From contig VENA01000004.1 in NCBI GenBank assembly GCA_009711785.1, positions 29,461 to 93,460 on the forward strand: a stretch of 64,000 nt of DNA. The letters run 5' to 3'. The position numbers were made by a program, and so were the translations under genes. Shown here piece by piece: positions 42,921 to 52,556 of the stretch (its first letter is position 1; each line of letters opens with the position of its first letter). The notes under the pieces were generated by a model that was not told the origin of the DNA, ran no database searches, and saw only the letters and a program-made list of their open reading frames with translations. This stretch comes from Bacillota bacterium (GTDB lineage Bacteria > Bacillota > Clostridia > Tissierellales > MES13).

Positions 42921-45539
42921 TTGACTAAGTATGTTTATTCTTTTAAAGAAGGCAGTAAAGAAATGAAATCTTTATTAGGTGGAAAAGGAGCTAATTTAGC
43001 AGAAATGAAAAGAATAGGGTTGCCGGTTCCTTCTGGATTTACCGTAACAACAGAAGCCTGCAATTTTTATTTTCAGAATAATCATAAAATAAATGAAAAA
43101 CTACAAAAGGAAATAAATAAACATTTAGAGTTATTAGAAAAGGAAGAGGGAAAAAAATTAGGGGATAATAAAAATCCTTTATTACTCTCTATTAGATCAG
43201 GAGCAGTAATTTCCATGCCTGGAATGATGGATACTGTACTTAATTTAGGATTAAATGATGATACAGTTGAGGCTTTAGCAAAACAAACCTCTAATTATAG
43301 ATTTGCATATGATAGTTATAGAAGATTTGTTCAAATGTTTGGAGATGTGGTATTAAAGATACCTAAATATGAATTTGATAGAACTTTAGATAAAGTTAAA
43401 GATAAATATAATGCTAAATTAGATACTGATTTAAGTTATGAAAATTTAAAAGAAGTGGTAGATCTTTATAAAAAAATTATATATAAACATACAAAAAAAG
43501 AATTTCCTCAAAATCCAAAAGAACAATTATTAATGGCTATAAAGGCTGTTTTTGATTCATGGAAGAATGAAAGAGCAATAATATATAGAAGAATAAATGA
43601 TATCAAAGAATCTTTAGCTACAGCAGTTAATGTTCAAAGTATGGTATTTGGAAATACAGGTAAATATTCAGGAACTGGTGTGGCTTTTACTAGAAATCCA
43701 GTAACAGGGGAAAGGAAGGTATTTGGAGAATTTTTGATAAATGCTCAGGGTGAAGATGTTGTAGCTGGAATAAGAACACCTAAAGAAATATCAGAATTAA
43801 AGGATATTTTACCAAAAGTTTATGGCGAGTTTATAAAAACATGTGAAAAATTAGAAGAGCACTATAAGGATATGCAAGATATAGAGTTTACTGTGGAAGA
43901 TAAAAGATTGTATTTATTACAAACAAGAACAGCTAAAAGAACTGCCCAATCAGCAACAAAGATTGCTGTAGATATGGTAAAAGAAAAAGTTATATCTAAA
44001 GATGAAGCATTATTAAGAGTTACACCTGAGCAGGTAAATCGTTTACTACATCCAAGCTTTGATGAGGAAGAATTAAAAAGATCGAAAAAAATAGCAAAGG
44101 GATTACCAGCATCTCCAGGGGCGGCAAGTGGAAAAGTATATTTTACATCGGAAAAGGCTGTTGAAGTTTCAAAAAATGGTGAGGATGTTATATTAGTTAG
44201 AACTGAAACTTCCCCAGAGGATATTGAAGGAATGGTTGAATCAAGGGGTATATTAACATCTAGAGGAGGTATGACATCCCACGCAGCAGTAGTAGCAAGG
44301 GGAATGGGTAAATGTTGTGTAGCTGGGTGTTCAGAAATTGTAGTTGAAGAAGAAAACAGACTTTTTAAAGTTGGAGACTTAGTTATAAAAGAGGGTGAAT
44401 ATATTTCTATAGATGGAATGAAAGGTAATATTTATAAGGGGTTAATACACACAAGATCTCCAGAATTATCTGATGATTTTAAAGTATTTATGAAGTGGGC
44501 AGATGATAAAAGAAAGTTAGGAGTAAGAACAAATGCTGATACACCTAAGGATTCAAAAATAGCTATTGATTTCGGTGCTGAAGGTATAGGATTATGTCGT
44601 ACTGAACACATGTTTTTCAGTGATAAAAGAATAAATGCTGTTAGAGAAATGATATTATCAGATAATAAGGATGATAGAGTCAAAGCATTAGATAAATTAT
44701 TTCCATATCAGAAAGAGGACTTTTATAATATATTTAAAGAAATGAAACATAGACCAGTTACAGTTAGGTTACTAGATCCACCATTACATGAATTTTTACC
44801 AAGTGAAGAAAAGGATATAAAAAATGTAGCAAAGAAACTTAATTTAGATTTAAGTCATCTTAAAGAAAAAATAATGAAGCTTAAAGAGTTTAATCCTATG
44901 CTAGGACATAGAGGTTGTAGATTAGGTATTAGCTATCCAGAAATATATGAAATGCAAGTAAAAGCTATTTTTACAGCGGCTATAGAGGCTAAAAAGAAAT
45001 TAGATATTAACCCCCATCCAGAAATAATGATTCCTCTAATTGGAGATAAGAGGGAACTAAAATTTTTAAGAGAACTAGTTTGTAGTTCAGCAGATAAAAT
45101 ATTTCAAAAAGAAGATTCTGTAATAACTTATAAGGTAGGAACAATGATAGAAGTTCCAAGGGCAGCATTAACATCGGATGAAATAGCTAATTATGCTGAT
45201 TTCTTTTCCTATGGAACTAATGATTTAACACAAATGACCTTTGGATTCTCAAGGGATGATTCAGGTGAGTTTATAAGAGAGTATAAAGAAAGAAAAATTC
45301 TACAGAAAGATCCCTTTGAGTCTATTGATATAAATGGGGTTGGAAAACTAATGAAAATGTCAGTTGAAGCTGCTAAAAAGAAAAAAGAAAATATTAAACT
45401 TGGAATATGTGGTGAACATGGTGGAGAAGAAAATTCCATAAAATTCTGTCATAAATTAGGATTAGATTATGTATCCTGTTCCCCTTTTAGGGTACCAGGA
45501 GCTAGATTAGCTGCAGCTCAAGTTACAATAAAAGAATAA
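42921..45539 (+). CDS. ppdK: Pyruvate, phosphate dikinase
   Basis: PpdK interconverts pyruvate, ATP and phosphate with PEP, AMP and pyrophosphate; anaerobes use it in PPi-dependent glycolysis or gluconeogenesis. The 872-residue protein has the ATP-grasp N-terminus (GGKGANLAEMKRIGLPVPSG, SIRSGAVISMPGMMDTVLNLG) and the phosphohistidine domain GGMTSHAAVVARGMG (His454). The PEP domain has GLCRTEHMF, FGTNDLTQMTFGFSRDD and the terminal ICGEHGG Cys. It starts at TTG 42921 with GGAGGG. Length matches the family (about 875). Confidence 0.95.
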   Translation: MTKYVYSFKEGSKEMKSLLGGKGANLAEMKRIGLPVPSGFTVTTEACNFYFQNNHKINEKLQKEINKHLELLEKEEGKKLGDNKNPLLLSIRSGAVISMPGMMDTVLNLGLNDDTVEALAKQTSNYRFAYDSYRRFVQMFGDVVLKIPKYEFDRTLDKVKDKYNAKLDTDLSYENLKEVVDLYKKIIYKHTKKEFPQNPKEQLLMAIKAVFDSWKNERAIIYRRINDIKESLATAVNVQSMVFGNTGKYSGTGVAFTRNPVTGERKVFGEFLINAQGEDVVAGIRTPKEISELKDILPKVYGEFIKTCEKLEEHYKDMQDIEFTVEDKRLYLLQTRTAKRTAQSATKIAVDMVKEKVISKDEALLRVTPEQVNRLLHPSFDEEELKRSKKIAKGLPASPGAASGKVYFTSEKAVEVSKNGEDVILVRTETSPEDIEGMVESRGILTSRGGMTSHAAVVARGMGKCCVAGCSEIVVEEENRLFKVGDLVIKEGEYISIDGMKGNIYKGLIHTRSPELSDDFKVFMKWADDKRKLGVRTNADTPKDSKIAIDFGAEGIGLCRTEHMFFSDKRINAVREMILSDNKDDRVKALDKLFPYQKEDFYNIFKEMKHRPVTVRLLDPPLHEFLPSEEKDIKNVAKKLNLDLSHLKEKIMKLKEFNPMLGHRGCRLGISYPEIYEMQVKAIFTAAIEAKKKLDINPHPEIMIPLIGDKRELKFLRELVCSSADKIFQKEDSVITYKVGTMIEVPRAALTSDEIANYADFFSYGTNDLTQMTFGFSRDDSGEFIREYKERKILQKDPFESIDINGVGKLMKMSVEAAKKKKENIKLGICGEHGGEENSIKFCHKLGLDYVSCSPFRVPGARLAAAQVTIKE

Positions 45540-45544
45540 ATCAT

Positions 45545-45578
45545 AAAAACCTACGACTTTTTTAGTCGTAGGTTTTTC
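45545..45578 (+). terminator. Terminator of ppdK
   Basis: AACCTACGACT / AGTCGTAGGTT stem with T5. Confidence 0.85.
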
Positions 45579-45643
45579 ACACTAATCACAAAAGTGCATA
45601 TAATATAGTATCCTAAGATTATTATAAAAAGGGGGGGAATATA

Positions 45644-45748
45644 ATGACTGAAGGTACTTGTGGTTTATTTGGCGGATGTGGAGATAACAGTTTATTATTT
45701 TTCTTTTTATTGTTAGTTGTTTTATTCTGCTTCTGTGGATATAACTAA
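45644..45748 (+). CDS. 34-residue hydrophobic microprotein
   Basis: ATG 45644 behind GGGGGGG (45631-45637) opens a 34-codon frame. It has a Cys/Gly N-terminus (GTCGLFGGCGDNS) and one membrane span LLFFFLLLVVLFCFCG. The composition is that of the tiny hydrophobic proteins common in clostridial and bacillar sporulation programmes (YjcZ-like). Its span shares LLFFFLLL-V-F--CG with the protein at 7039. The ribosome-binding site and codon pattern support translation; no function is known. Confidence 0.65.
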   Translation: MTEGTCGLFGGCGDNSLLFFFLLLVVLFCFCGYN

Positions 45749-45885
45749 AAATAATTATAAATAGGGGGCTTTAGGGCCCTTATTTAATTTGAAAGTCTTT
45801 ATTTAGATATTGATAAATAAAATACGAATTATATAATACTATTAAAGATAATGATAGGTATTGAAGTGAATTATAAAAAAAATAC

Positions 45886-45914
45886 TTTACAAAACATTCG
45901 CTTAATGGTATTAT
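45886..45914 (+). promoter_or_regulatory. Predicted promoter of the pfl transcript
   Basis: TTTACA (45886-45891), 17 bp, TATTAT (45909-45914), about 35 bp before the ZTP aptamer. Confidence 0.65.
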
Positions 45915-45948
45915 ATTAGTGTAATAAAGTAATATAAAAAACAGAAAA

Positions 45949-46047
45949 AATCACACAACTGGCGGAAGTGGAATAAACCACATGGAGTGTGATTGATAAG
46001 ATAAAGCCGACCGCCTGGGCAAATTAGTCCAGGGGGTCTATTTTTTG
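45949..46047 (+). promoter_or_regulatory. ZTP (pfl-motif) riboswitch with terminator
   Basis: P1 AATCACAC pairs with GTGTGATT (45987-45994) and encloses ACTGGCGGAAGTGG-AATAAACCACATGGAG. After a linker comes the conserved GCCGACCGCCTGGGCA block (from 46005), whose CCGCC pairs with GGCGG as the pseudoknot. This is the ZMP/ZTP aptamer, close to the Fusobacterium example. The 3' part can form a GACCGCCTGG / CCAGGGGGTC hairpin ending in T6 (46047). Ligand (a sign of 10-formyl-THF shortage) should allow pflB transcription. Confidence 0.93.
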
Positions 46048-46084
46048 TCTCTTGGATGATTACACTAGTCGAGGAGGGGTTATA

Positions 46085-48316
46085 TTGTATACTAATGAAT
46101 GGAAAGATTTTAATAAAGGAAAATGGTGTAAAGAAATTGATGTAAGAGACTTCATACAGAAGAATTATACGCCTTATAAAGGTGATGAAAAATTCTTAAA
46201 AGAAGCAACGGAAAAAACAAAAAAAGTTTGGAATAAGTGTGAAAGCTTATTAAAAGAAGAATTAAAAAAAGGTGTATTAGATATAGATACTAAGAATGTT
46301 TCAGGAATAGATAATTTTAAACCTGGTTATATAGATAAAGAAAATGAAGTAATTGTAGGTTTACAAACAGACAAACCTCTAAAAAGAATGGTAAATCCCT
46401 TTGGAGGAAAAAGAATGGTTAAACAGGCTTTAGATGCCTATGGATATGAGATGGAACAAGAAATGGACAAGGTTTTTGATAATTATAGAAAGACACATAA
46501 TCAAGGTGTCTTCGATGCATATCCAGAAGAAACTAGAAAAGCTAGAACTACTGGTTTATTAACAGGATTACCAGATGCGTATGGTAGAGGAAGAGTAATA
46601 GGAGATTTTAGAAGAATAGCTCTTTATGGAATAGATTATTTAATAGAAAATAAAAAGAAAGACTTTTCAAAACTTAGAGGTTCAATGAATGAAAAGTTAA
46701 TAAGATTAAGAGAAGAAGTTAGTGAACAAATATTAGCATTAGAAAATATGAAAAATATGGCTAACTCCTATGGAGTAGATATTTCTAAGCCAGCTAAAAA
46801 TGCTAAAGAAGCAGTGCAATTTGTTTATTTTGGATACTTAGCAGGAATAAAAGAAAGTAATGGTGCAGCAATGTCTTTAGGTAGAACTAATACATTTATA
46901 GATATATATATACAAAGAGATTTAAAAGAGGGTATTATAACAGAGGAAAATGCCCAAGAGTTAATAGATCAATTTGTTATAAAGCTTAGATTAGCAAGAC
47001 ATTTAAGAACACCTGAATATAATGAATTATTTGCAGGTGACCCAAATTGGATAACTGAGGTTATTGGTGGCATGGGTGTTAATGGAGAGACATTAGTAAC
47101 GAAAACTTCCTTTAGATTCTTAAATACGTTAAAGAACTTAGGAGCAGCGCCTGAACCTAATATAACAGTTTTATGGTCTGATAAGTTACCTAAGGGTTTT
47201 AAAGATTATTGTGCTAAGATTTCAATAGAAACCGATGCAATACAATATGAAAATGATGATTTAATGAGACCTATCTATGGTGATGATTACGGTATAGCAT
47301 GTTGTGTTTCAGCAATGGAATTAGGAAAAGAAATGCAATTTTTTGGAGCAAGGTGTAATCTTGCAAAGTCTTTACTTTATACTATAAATGGAGGGATAGA
47401 TGAAAAACAGGGTATAAAGGTTGTAAAAGGAATTAAAAAAATAGATGATGAAGTTCTAGATTATAAAAAGATTAAAGAAAGTTTCTTTAAAGTATTAGAA
47501 CATATTGCTAAACTTTATGTTGATACAATGAATATAATTCATTATATGCACGATAAATATGCTTATGAAGCAGGATTAATGGCTCTTCATGATACTTTTG
47601 TAGGAAGGTATATGGCTTTTGGAGTAGCAGGGTTATCAGTTGTAGCAGATTCTTTAAGTGCAATAAAATATGCAAAAGTAAAACCAATTAGAGAAGATGG
47701 TATTACTAAAGATTTTGACATTAAGGGAGATTTTCCTAAATACGGAAATGATGATGACAGAGTTGATGATATAGCAGTTGAAATATTAGAGAAATTTATT
47801 AAAGAACTTAAAAAACATGAAACATATAGAGAAGCGAAACATACTTTATCAGTATTAACTATAACTTCTAATGTTGTTTATGGTAAGAAAACAGGAACTA
47901 CTCCTGATGGAAGAAAAGAAGGAGAACCTTTAGCACCAGGGGCTAATCCTATGCACGGTAGAGATGAAAGTGGAGCTTTAGCATCTTTAAATTCAGTGGC
48001 AAAAATACCTTATCGTTCAATATGTCAAGATGGAGTTTCTAATACTTTTTCAGTAGTTCCAAAAGCATTAGGTAAAAATGAACTTATGAGAATTACAAAT
48101 TTAGTAAATATTTTAGATGCATACTTTTTACAAGGTGGTCATCATTTAAATGTAAATGTCCTAAATAGAGAAATTTTAAAAGAGGCTATGAAAAGTCCAG
48201 ATAAATATCCAAATTTAACTGTTAGAGTATCAGGTTATGCGGTTCATTTTAATAGATTAACTAAAGAACAGCAACTTGAAGTTATAAGTAGAACTTTCCA
48301 TACAACAATGGCATAG
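46085..48316 (+). CDS. pflB: Pyruvate formate-lyase (formate C-acetyltransferase)
   Basis: PflB cleaves pyruvate with CoA to acetyl-CoA and formate using a glycyl radical. Starting at TTG 46085 (GAGGAGGGG at 46071-46079) gives 743 residues. The adjacent active-site cysteines are Cys406-Cys407 (GIACCVSAM) and the radical Gly717 lies in RVSGYAVHF near the C-terminus. The N-terminal [16 protein letters not shown] and GYEMEQEMD blocks are typical of PflB. An upstream in-frame TTG at 46052 lies before the ribosome-binding site. The activase follows 9 bp later. Confidence 0.96.
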   Translation: MYTNEWKDFNKGKWCKEIDVRDFIQKNYTPYKGDEKFLKEATEKTKKVWNKCESLLKEELKKGVLDIDTKNVSGIDNFKPGYIDKENEVIVGLQTDKPLKRMVNPFGGKRMVKQALDAYGYEMEQEMDKVFDNYRKTHNQGVFDAYPEETRKARTTGLLTGLPDAYGRGRVIGDFRRIALYGIDYLIENKKKDFSKLRGSMNEKLIRLREEVSEQILALENMKNMANSYGVDISKPAKNAKEAVQFVYFGYLAGIKESNGAAMSLGRTNTFIDIYIQRDLKEGIITEENAQELIDQFVIKLRLARHLRTPEYNELFAGDPNWITEVIGGMGVNGETLVTKTSFRFLNTLKNLGAAPEPNITVLWSDKLPKGFKDYCAKISIETDAIQYENDDLMRPIYGDDYGIACCVSAMELGKEMQFFGARCNLAKSLLYTINGGIDEKQGIKVVKGIKKIDDEVLDYKKIKESFFKVLEHIAKLYVDTMNIIHYMHDKYAYEAGLMALHDTFVGRYMAFGVAGLSVVADSLSAIKYAKVKPIREDGITKDFDIKGDFPKYGNDDDRVDDIAVEILEKFIKELKKHETYREAKHTLSVLTITSNVVYGKKTGTTPDGRKEGEPLAPGANPMHGRDESGALASLNSVAKIPYRSICQDGVSNTFSVVPKALGKNELMRITNLVNILDAYFLQGGHHLNVNVLNREILKEAMKSPDKYPNLTVRVSGYAVHFNRLTKEQQLEVISRTFHTTMA

Positions 48317-48325
48317 GAGGTTTTT

Positions 48326-49024
48326 ATGGGAAAAATACATTCAATCGAATCTATGGGATTATTAGATGGACCTGGAATTAGATTTGTTGCCTTTTTTCAA
48401 GGATGTAAATTGAGGTGTAAATATTGCCATAATCCTGATACTTGGGATTTAAATAAAGGAAAAGAAATGACTAGTAAAGATTTATTTAATAAAGCAAAAC
48501 GATTTAAAACATATTTTAAAACATCCGGTGGAGGTATTACCTGTTCGGGGGGAGAACCACTATTACAACCGAAATTTTTAAAAAGATTTCTTAAGATGTG
48601 TAAAAGTAATGGTATACACACTGCTATTGATACAGCAGGTTTTGGAAAGGGAGATTATGAAGAAATATTAAAATATACTGATCTAGTGCTTTTAGATTTA
48701 AAGCATGTAGATAAGGTAGGATATAAGGATTTAACAGGAGGAAATATTAAAGAATTTTTCAAGTTTAAAAAAGCTTTAAATAAATCTAAAACAAAGGTTT
48801 GGATAAGACATGTAGTCATTCCAGGTTTAACAGATGGAGAAAAGCATATAGATAAACTTAAAAAAGTTATTGATGGTTTTAATAATGTTGAAAAGGTTGA
48901 GCTTTTGCCTTATCATACTTTAGGTATAAATAAATACAAAGAGATGGGAATCTCTTATAAACTAAAAAATGTAAAACCTATGGACGAAAGGAAATTAAAA
49001 ATCTTACAAAGCAAAATAGTATAA
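48326..49024 (+). CDS. pflA: Pyruvate formate-lyase activating enzyme
   Basis: The 232-residue radical SAM enzyme abstracts H from the PflB glycine. The [4Fe-4S] motif CKLRCKYC spans Cys27, Cys31 and Cys34. HNPDTW follows, as in PflA, then TSGGGITCSGGEPLLQ and the DLKH block. The start ATG 48326 has AGGAGG upstream, and the gene is co-transcribed with pflB under the ZTP riboswitch. Confidence 0.95.
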   Translation: MGKIHSIESMGLLDGPGIRFVAFFQGCKLRCKYCHNPDTWDLNKGKEMTSKDLFNKAKRFKTYFKTSGGGITCSGGEPLLQPKFLKRFLKMCKSNGIHTAIDTAGFGKGDYEEILKYTDLVLLDLKHVDKVGYKDLTGGNIKEFFKFKKALNKSKTKVWIRHVVIPGLTDGEKHIDKLKKVIDGFNNVEKVELLPYHTLGINKYKEMGISYKLKNVKPMDERKLKILQSKIV

Positions 49025-49044
49025 AAAGCAGGTAATTAAAAAGG

Positions 49045-49085
49045 AATCAATACTTTTAAACTAAGTATTGATTTCTTTACTTTTT
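49045..49085 (+). terminator. Terminator of pflBA
   Basis: AATCAATACTT / AAGTATTGATT stem with TCTTTACTTTTTG tail. Confidence 0.75.
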
Positions 49086-49291
49086 GATTTTTAGGAATGT
49101 AGAGTGTATTTTCAAAGTTATTGAAAGAAGAATGTAATGCTAAACTATAGTACATTCCATATTTGTTAAATAATTGTAATAAATTTAATAGTAACTTTTT
49201 ATGAAGTGAAAATTAATGTATAATGAAAAAATATGGGGTTAATATAAAGATTCTATGTTTTTCTAAATATAGTTTAAGGAGTGTTTTAATA

Positions 49292-51103
49292 ATGAAACAA
49301 CATAGGTTTAAATTAGATTTAGTATTTTTATTATTCGTATTGACTATAGCTAAAATTATGTTTTTATATCATTATACAATAGATAATTTTGAAATAAGTT
49401 TATATTTGAATAGTTTTTTGGGAGTTTTTGTAATATATGCATTAACTAATAAACTTAAACGAAAAAAGATAAAACTACTATTGAGGATATATACTATAAT
49501 CTCTGTGGTATTATTTTTAGATTTACTTTATTTTGATTATTTTGGATTTATGCCATCTGTTACTGATTTGATGTTTATAGGGCAAGTAGGCACAGTTAAA
49601 AGAAGTGTAATAAGAGTATTAAAACCAATATATTTATTAATGTTAATAGATTTGATACCATTATACTATTTTATAAAGATTAAAAAGATAAAGCTGAAAT
49701 TTAATAAAGAAGATTCATCTTTGACAGTACCAATATGTTTAATAGTAATAATACTTATGGTAGTGGTATTACCATCTTCTGATAATGGAACCTTTGTTTA
49801 TAATAGATACGGAGTGTTTAGTTATCATATGTATGATGTTTATGATAATTCAATAGGAAATTTTGATAAGGAAGTTGATAAAAAAATAACTTATCAGGGA
49901 TATGTAAATGAAATAGGAAAAGAAGGTAAATATTTTGGTGTTGGCAAAAATAGAAATATTATAGCTATACAATTAGAAGCCTTTCAAAATTTTTTAATAA
50001 ATCATTACTATAGAGGTCAAGAGTTAACACCTAATTTAAATAGGATTTTAAGAAAAGATTCCTTATATTTTGATAGATTTTATCAACAGGTAGGTACAGG
50101 AAATACTTCTGACTGTGAATTTATTACAAGTAACTCTATGCATAGTCTAGGGAGAAAATCTGTATTTAAAGAGTATCCTGAAAATTCTTTTTATAGCTTA
50201 TTTAATATTTTATCTAAGAAGGGATATAGTACTACAGTTTTACATGGTTATGAGTCAGATTTTTGGAATCGAGAAGAAATATACCCATCTTTAGGAATTG
50301 ATAAATTTATAAGTTTAAAAGACTTTGAAAAAAAAGAAATGATTTCATTTGGGTTAAGTGATGAATCTTTTTTCAATCAATCAGTTAAGTATATAAAAGA
50401 TTTAAAAAAGCCTTATTATGCTAAATTAATAACATTAACTAGTCATCATCCATATGTTTTACCAGAAAATGAGAAAGAACTTGTATTAGCAGATGAGCAT
50501 AAGGAAACTTTATTTGGACATTACCTTCAGACTATACATTATACAGATAAACAGTTAGGTAAATTTATAGAGAGTATTAAAAAGGAAGGAATATATGAAA
50601 ATTCTCTAATAATTTTTTATGGTGACCATGCAGGATTGTATCCATCAAACGAAGAAAATAAAAAAGTGCTTTCTGAATATTTTGGTTATGAATATAACTA
50701 TGATGAAGCAATGAATATACCTTTAATTTATCATATTCCAGGAAGTAATATTAAGAAAAAGAATTCTATAGTTGGAGGACAGATTGACTATATGCCAACT
50801 TTATTAAATTTATTAGGTATAGTTGAGGATAAAGGTATTTTATTTGGACAAGATTTAAATAATAGCGATAATGGATTTGTAGCTAATCAATATTATATTC
50901 CTGAGGGTTCTTTTATTGATGATGAAAAAATGTTTATTATGTCAGAGGATGGTATATTTGAAAATAGTAAAGCTTGGGATCTAAAAACTAGAAAACCAAT
51001 TGACATTCATAAATGCAAAGAAGGATATGAAAAAGCCTTAGAACAAATTGAAGCTTCAAAATATATAATAACAAATAATGAAATTAAAAATATTATTAAG
51101 TAA
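49292..51103 (+). CDS. LtaS-like membrane sulfatase (lipoteichoic acid synthase family)
   Basis: The 603-residue protein has five N-terminal membrane helices (about residues 10-175) followed by an extracellular alkaline-phosphatase-fold domain. The catalytic Thr272 lies in GTGNTSDCEF, and metal-site blocks IAIQLEAFQNF, DESFFNQ, SHHPY and YGDHAGLY follow in order. LtaS polymerises glycerol phosphate onto a glycolipid; paralogues transfer other phospho-groups. ATG 49292 has AAGGAG at 49276-49281; an ATG at 49223 lacks a site. Confidence 0.88.
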   Translation: MKQHRFKLDLVFLLFVLTIAKIMFLYHYTIDNFEISLYLNSFLGVFVIYALTNKLKRKKIKLLLRIYTIISVVLFLDLLYFDYFGFMPSVTDLMFIGQVGTVKRSVIRVLKPIYLLMLIDLIPLYYFIKIKKIKLKFNKEDSSLTVPICLIVIILMVVVLPSSDNGTFVYNRYGVFSYHMYDVYDNSIGNFDKEVDKKITYQGYVNEIGKEGKYFGVGKNRNIIAIQLEAFQNFLINHYYRGQELTPNLNRILRKDSLYFDRFYQQVGTGNTSDCEFITSNSMHSLGRKSVFKEYPENSFYSLFNILSKKGYSTTVLHGYESDFWNREEIYPSLGIDKFISLKDFEKKEMISFGLSDESFFNQSVKYIKDLKKPYYAKLITLTSHHPYVLPENEKELVLADEHKETLFGHYLQTIHYTDKQLGKFIESIKKEGIYENSLIIFYGDHAGLYPSNEENKKVLSEYFGYEYNYDEAMNIPLIYHIPGSNIKKKNSIVGGQIDYMPTLLNLLGIVEDKGILFGQDLNNSDNGFVANQYYIPEGSFIDDEKMFIMSEDGIFENSKAWDLKTRKPIDIHKCKEGYEKALEQIEASKYIITNNEIKNIIK

Positions 51104-51132
51104 GAAAAAGCCCTCTATGAAGGGGCTTTTTT
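51104..51132. terminator. Terminator between LtaS-like and SASP genes
   Basis: AAAAGCCC / GGGGCTTTT stem with T6 (plus strand); the A-run upstream gives a T-run for the minus strand. Confidence 0.85.
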
Positions 51133-51146
51133 AGTGTATTATAAGG

Positions 51147-51377
51147 TTAAGATTTATTTATTAATTGTTTTTCGCCCATTTCTATAAGTCTTTTAGTCAT
51201 TTGACCACCAACATTACCTGCAAAGAATACATTTTGACCAGATGTTAATAAATCTGAGTGTTTATTTGGTGTAACAGGATTAACACTATTAATTACTCCT
51301 AATTCTTTTGCAATTTCGTATTTCATTTCATTTAAAGCTTTCTGAGCGTTAGGATTAATAGGTCTTCTTTTAGACAT
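51147..51377 (-). CDS. Alpha/beta-type small acid-soluble spore protein
   Basis: The 76-residue SASP coats spore DNA and is degraded at germination. It has the conserved ALNEMKYEIAKELGV segment containing the GPR cleavage site and the C-terminal GGQMTKRLIEMGEKQL helix. Position ATG 51377 is preferred over an upstream GTG because the AGGTG ribosome-binding site (complement of 51384-51388) lies between them. It is expected to be forespore-specific (sigma-G); no clear sigma-G promoter was found by eye. Confidence 0.93.
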   Translation of the reverse strand: MSKRRPINPNAQKALNEMKYEIAKELGVINSVNPVTPNKHSDLLTSGQNVFFAGNVGGQMTKRLIEMGEKQLINKS

Positions 51378-51521
51378 CTCTTTCACCTCATTTTTATGCT
51401 ATATTATAATTATTTGTATCTTTAATTACTTAAATACACTTAAAATTAAGTAAAATGAGCATTAATTGAAATAAAAAGAAAAAACAATATATATTAGTAA
51501 AATTTTCAATTTTTGATTTTG

Positions 51522-51557
51522 AAACCGTTATAAAGTATATTTATAACGGTTTTTTAA
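51522..51557 (+). terminator. Orphan terminator in the leader of the hydrolase gene
   Basis: AACCGTTATAAA / TTTATAACGGTT stem with T6, oriented for plus-strand transcripts. No plus-strand gene precedes it after the ltaS terminator. It sits 50 bp before the gene at 51609, so it is a candidate attenuator or the end of a small RNA. Confidence 0.7.
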
Positions 51558-51608
51558 TATTTTATGTATTTTTTTCATATATTTAAATAAAAACAAAAGG
51601 AGGTTATT

Positions 51609-52502
51609 ATGAATAATTATAAACCTTTAACACTTCCTTTTTTACCTAATGTTTTAGGTGGAGAAGAAGGTTTTTATAATAGTAGCGTAGGTAAGATTTA
51701 TTTTAATGTAGAAGGTAAAGGAAGTCCTCTATTATTAATTCATGGAATTAACGCTGGAGCATCAAATTTTGTTTGGAGAAAAAATTTTGAAGAGCTAACA
51801 AAAGAATTTAAAGTATATACTATAGAGTTACCTGGTTTTGGAAGGTCTGATAAGGATAGCATAATATATAGACCCATGACGTTTGCATCTGCTATAATAG
51901 AGTTTATAGAAGTTGTGATAAAAGAACCTGTTAGTGTAATAGCTAGTGATTTAACTGCTGATTATTTATTTTTTATTTCCTTTACAAGAAAGGAATATAT
52001 TAAAAAATTAATATTAATTAGTCCTTCTTTAAAAGTTTATTCTGACCTTCCTTGTGAAACTAGTTTTAGAACCTTTGGTTTATTTACAGGGGATTTTATA
52101 GGGGATGGATTATATAATACTTTAACTTCAAAAAAGAGTATAGATTATTTTTTAAAAGATAGGGTTTATATGGATTCTAAAAATGTTACACCATATGTTG
52201 TAAGGTATAATTTTTTAGCATCCCACCAAGGTGATAATGCAAAATATGCCCCTGCTTCCTTTATATCAGGTTTTAGTGATATAAACATAGTTAACTTAAT
52301 ACCTAAAATAAGGCAACCAACTTTAATTATATGGGGTAGAAATAATAAATTATCTAACTTTAATAATATGTATATTTTTCTAAATTTAAATATGAGATTT
52401 AAAAGCTGCTTATTTGCTAATAGTGGAGCTTTACCCCAAGTAGAGGAATACAAACGTTTTAATGATGTATGTATAAATTTTTTAAGTAGTCTTAAATGTT
52501 AA
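51609..52502 (+). CDS. Alpha/beta-hydrolase-fold protein with altered catalytic residues
   Basis: The 297-residue protein has the fold's landmarks: oxyanion segment LLLIHGINAGASNF, ELPGFGRSD, a nucleophile elbow and a strand LIIWGRNNKLS. The elbow reads VIASDLTADY with Asp114 where Ser is usual. The catalytic His segment reads NSGALPQVE with Ala274 where His is expected. Clostridial relatives I know keep Ser at the elbow. It may be a binding protein rather than an enzyme. ATG 51609 has AAAGGAGG. Confidence 0.82.
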   Translation: MNNYKPLTLPFLPNVLGGEEGFYNSSVGKIYFNVEGKGSPLLLIHGINAGASNFVWRKNFEELTKEFKVYTIELPGFGRSDKDSIIYRPMTFASAIIEFIEVVIKEPVSVIASDLTADYLFFISFTRKEYIKKLILISPSLKVYSDLPCETSFRTFGLFTGDFIGDGLYNTLTSKKSIDYFLKDRVYMDSKNVTPYVVRYNFLASHQGDNAKYAPASFISGFSDINIVNLIPKIRQPTLIIWGRNNKLSNFNNMYIFLNLNMRFKSCLFANSGALPQVEEYKRFNDVCINFLSSLKC

Positions 52503-52556
52503 ATAAATTATGATATAATTAAATTAGCTAAATACAATAGAAGAAAGTTGGTTAAT

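Noticed and set aside
45760..45787. Hairpin AAATAGGGG / CCCTTATTT after the 34-residue microprotein
   Set aside because: Contains a G-U pair and has no T-run after it, so I did not list it as a terminator.
49095..49160. GGAATGTA ... TACATTCC inverted repeat upstream of the LtaS-like gene
   Set aside because: Arms are only 8 bp and about 50 bp apart; likely chance in AT-rich DNA.
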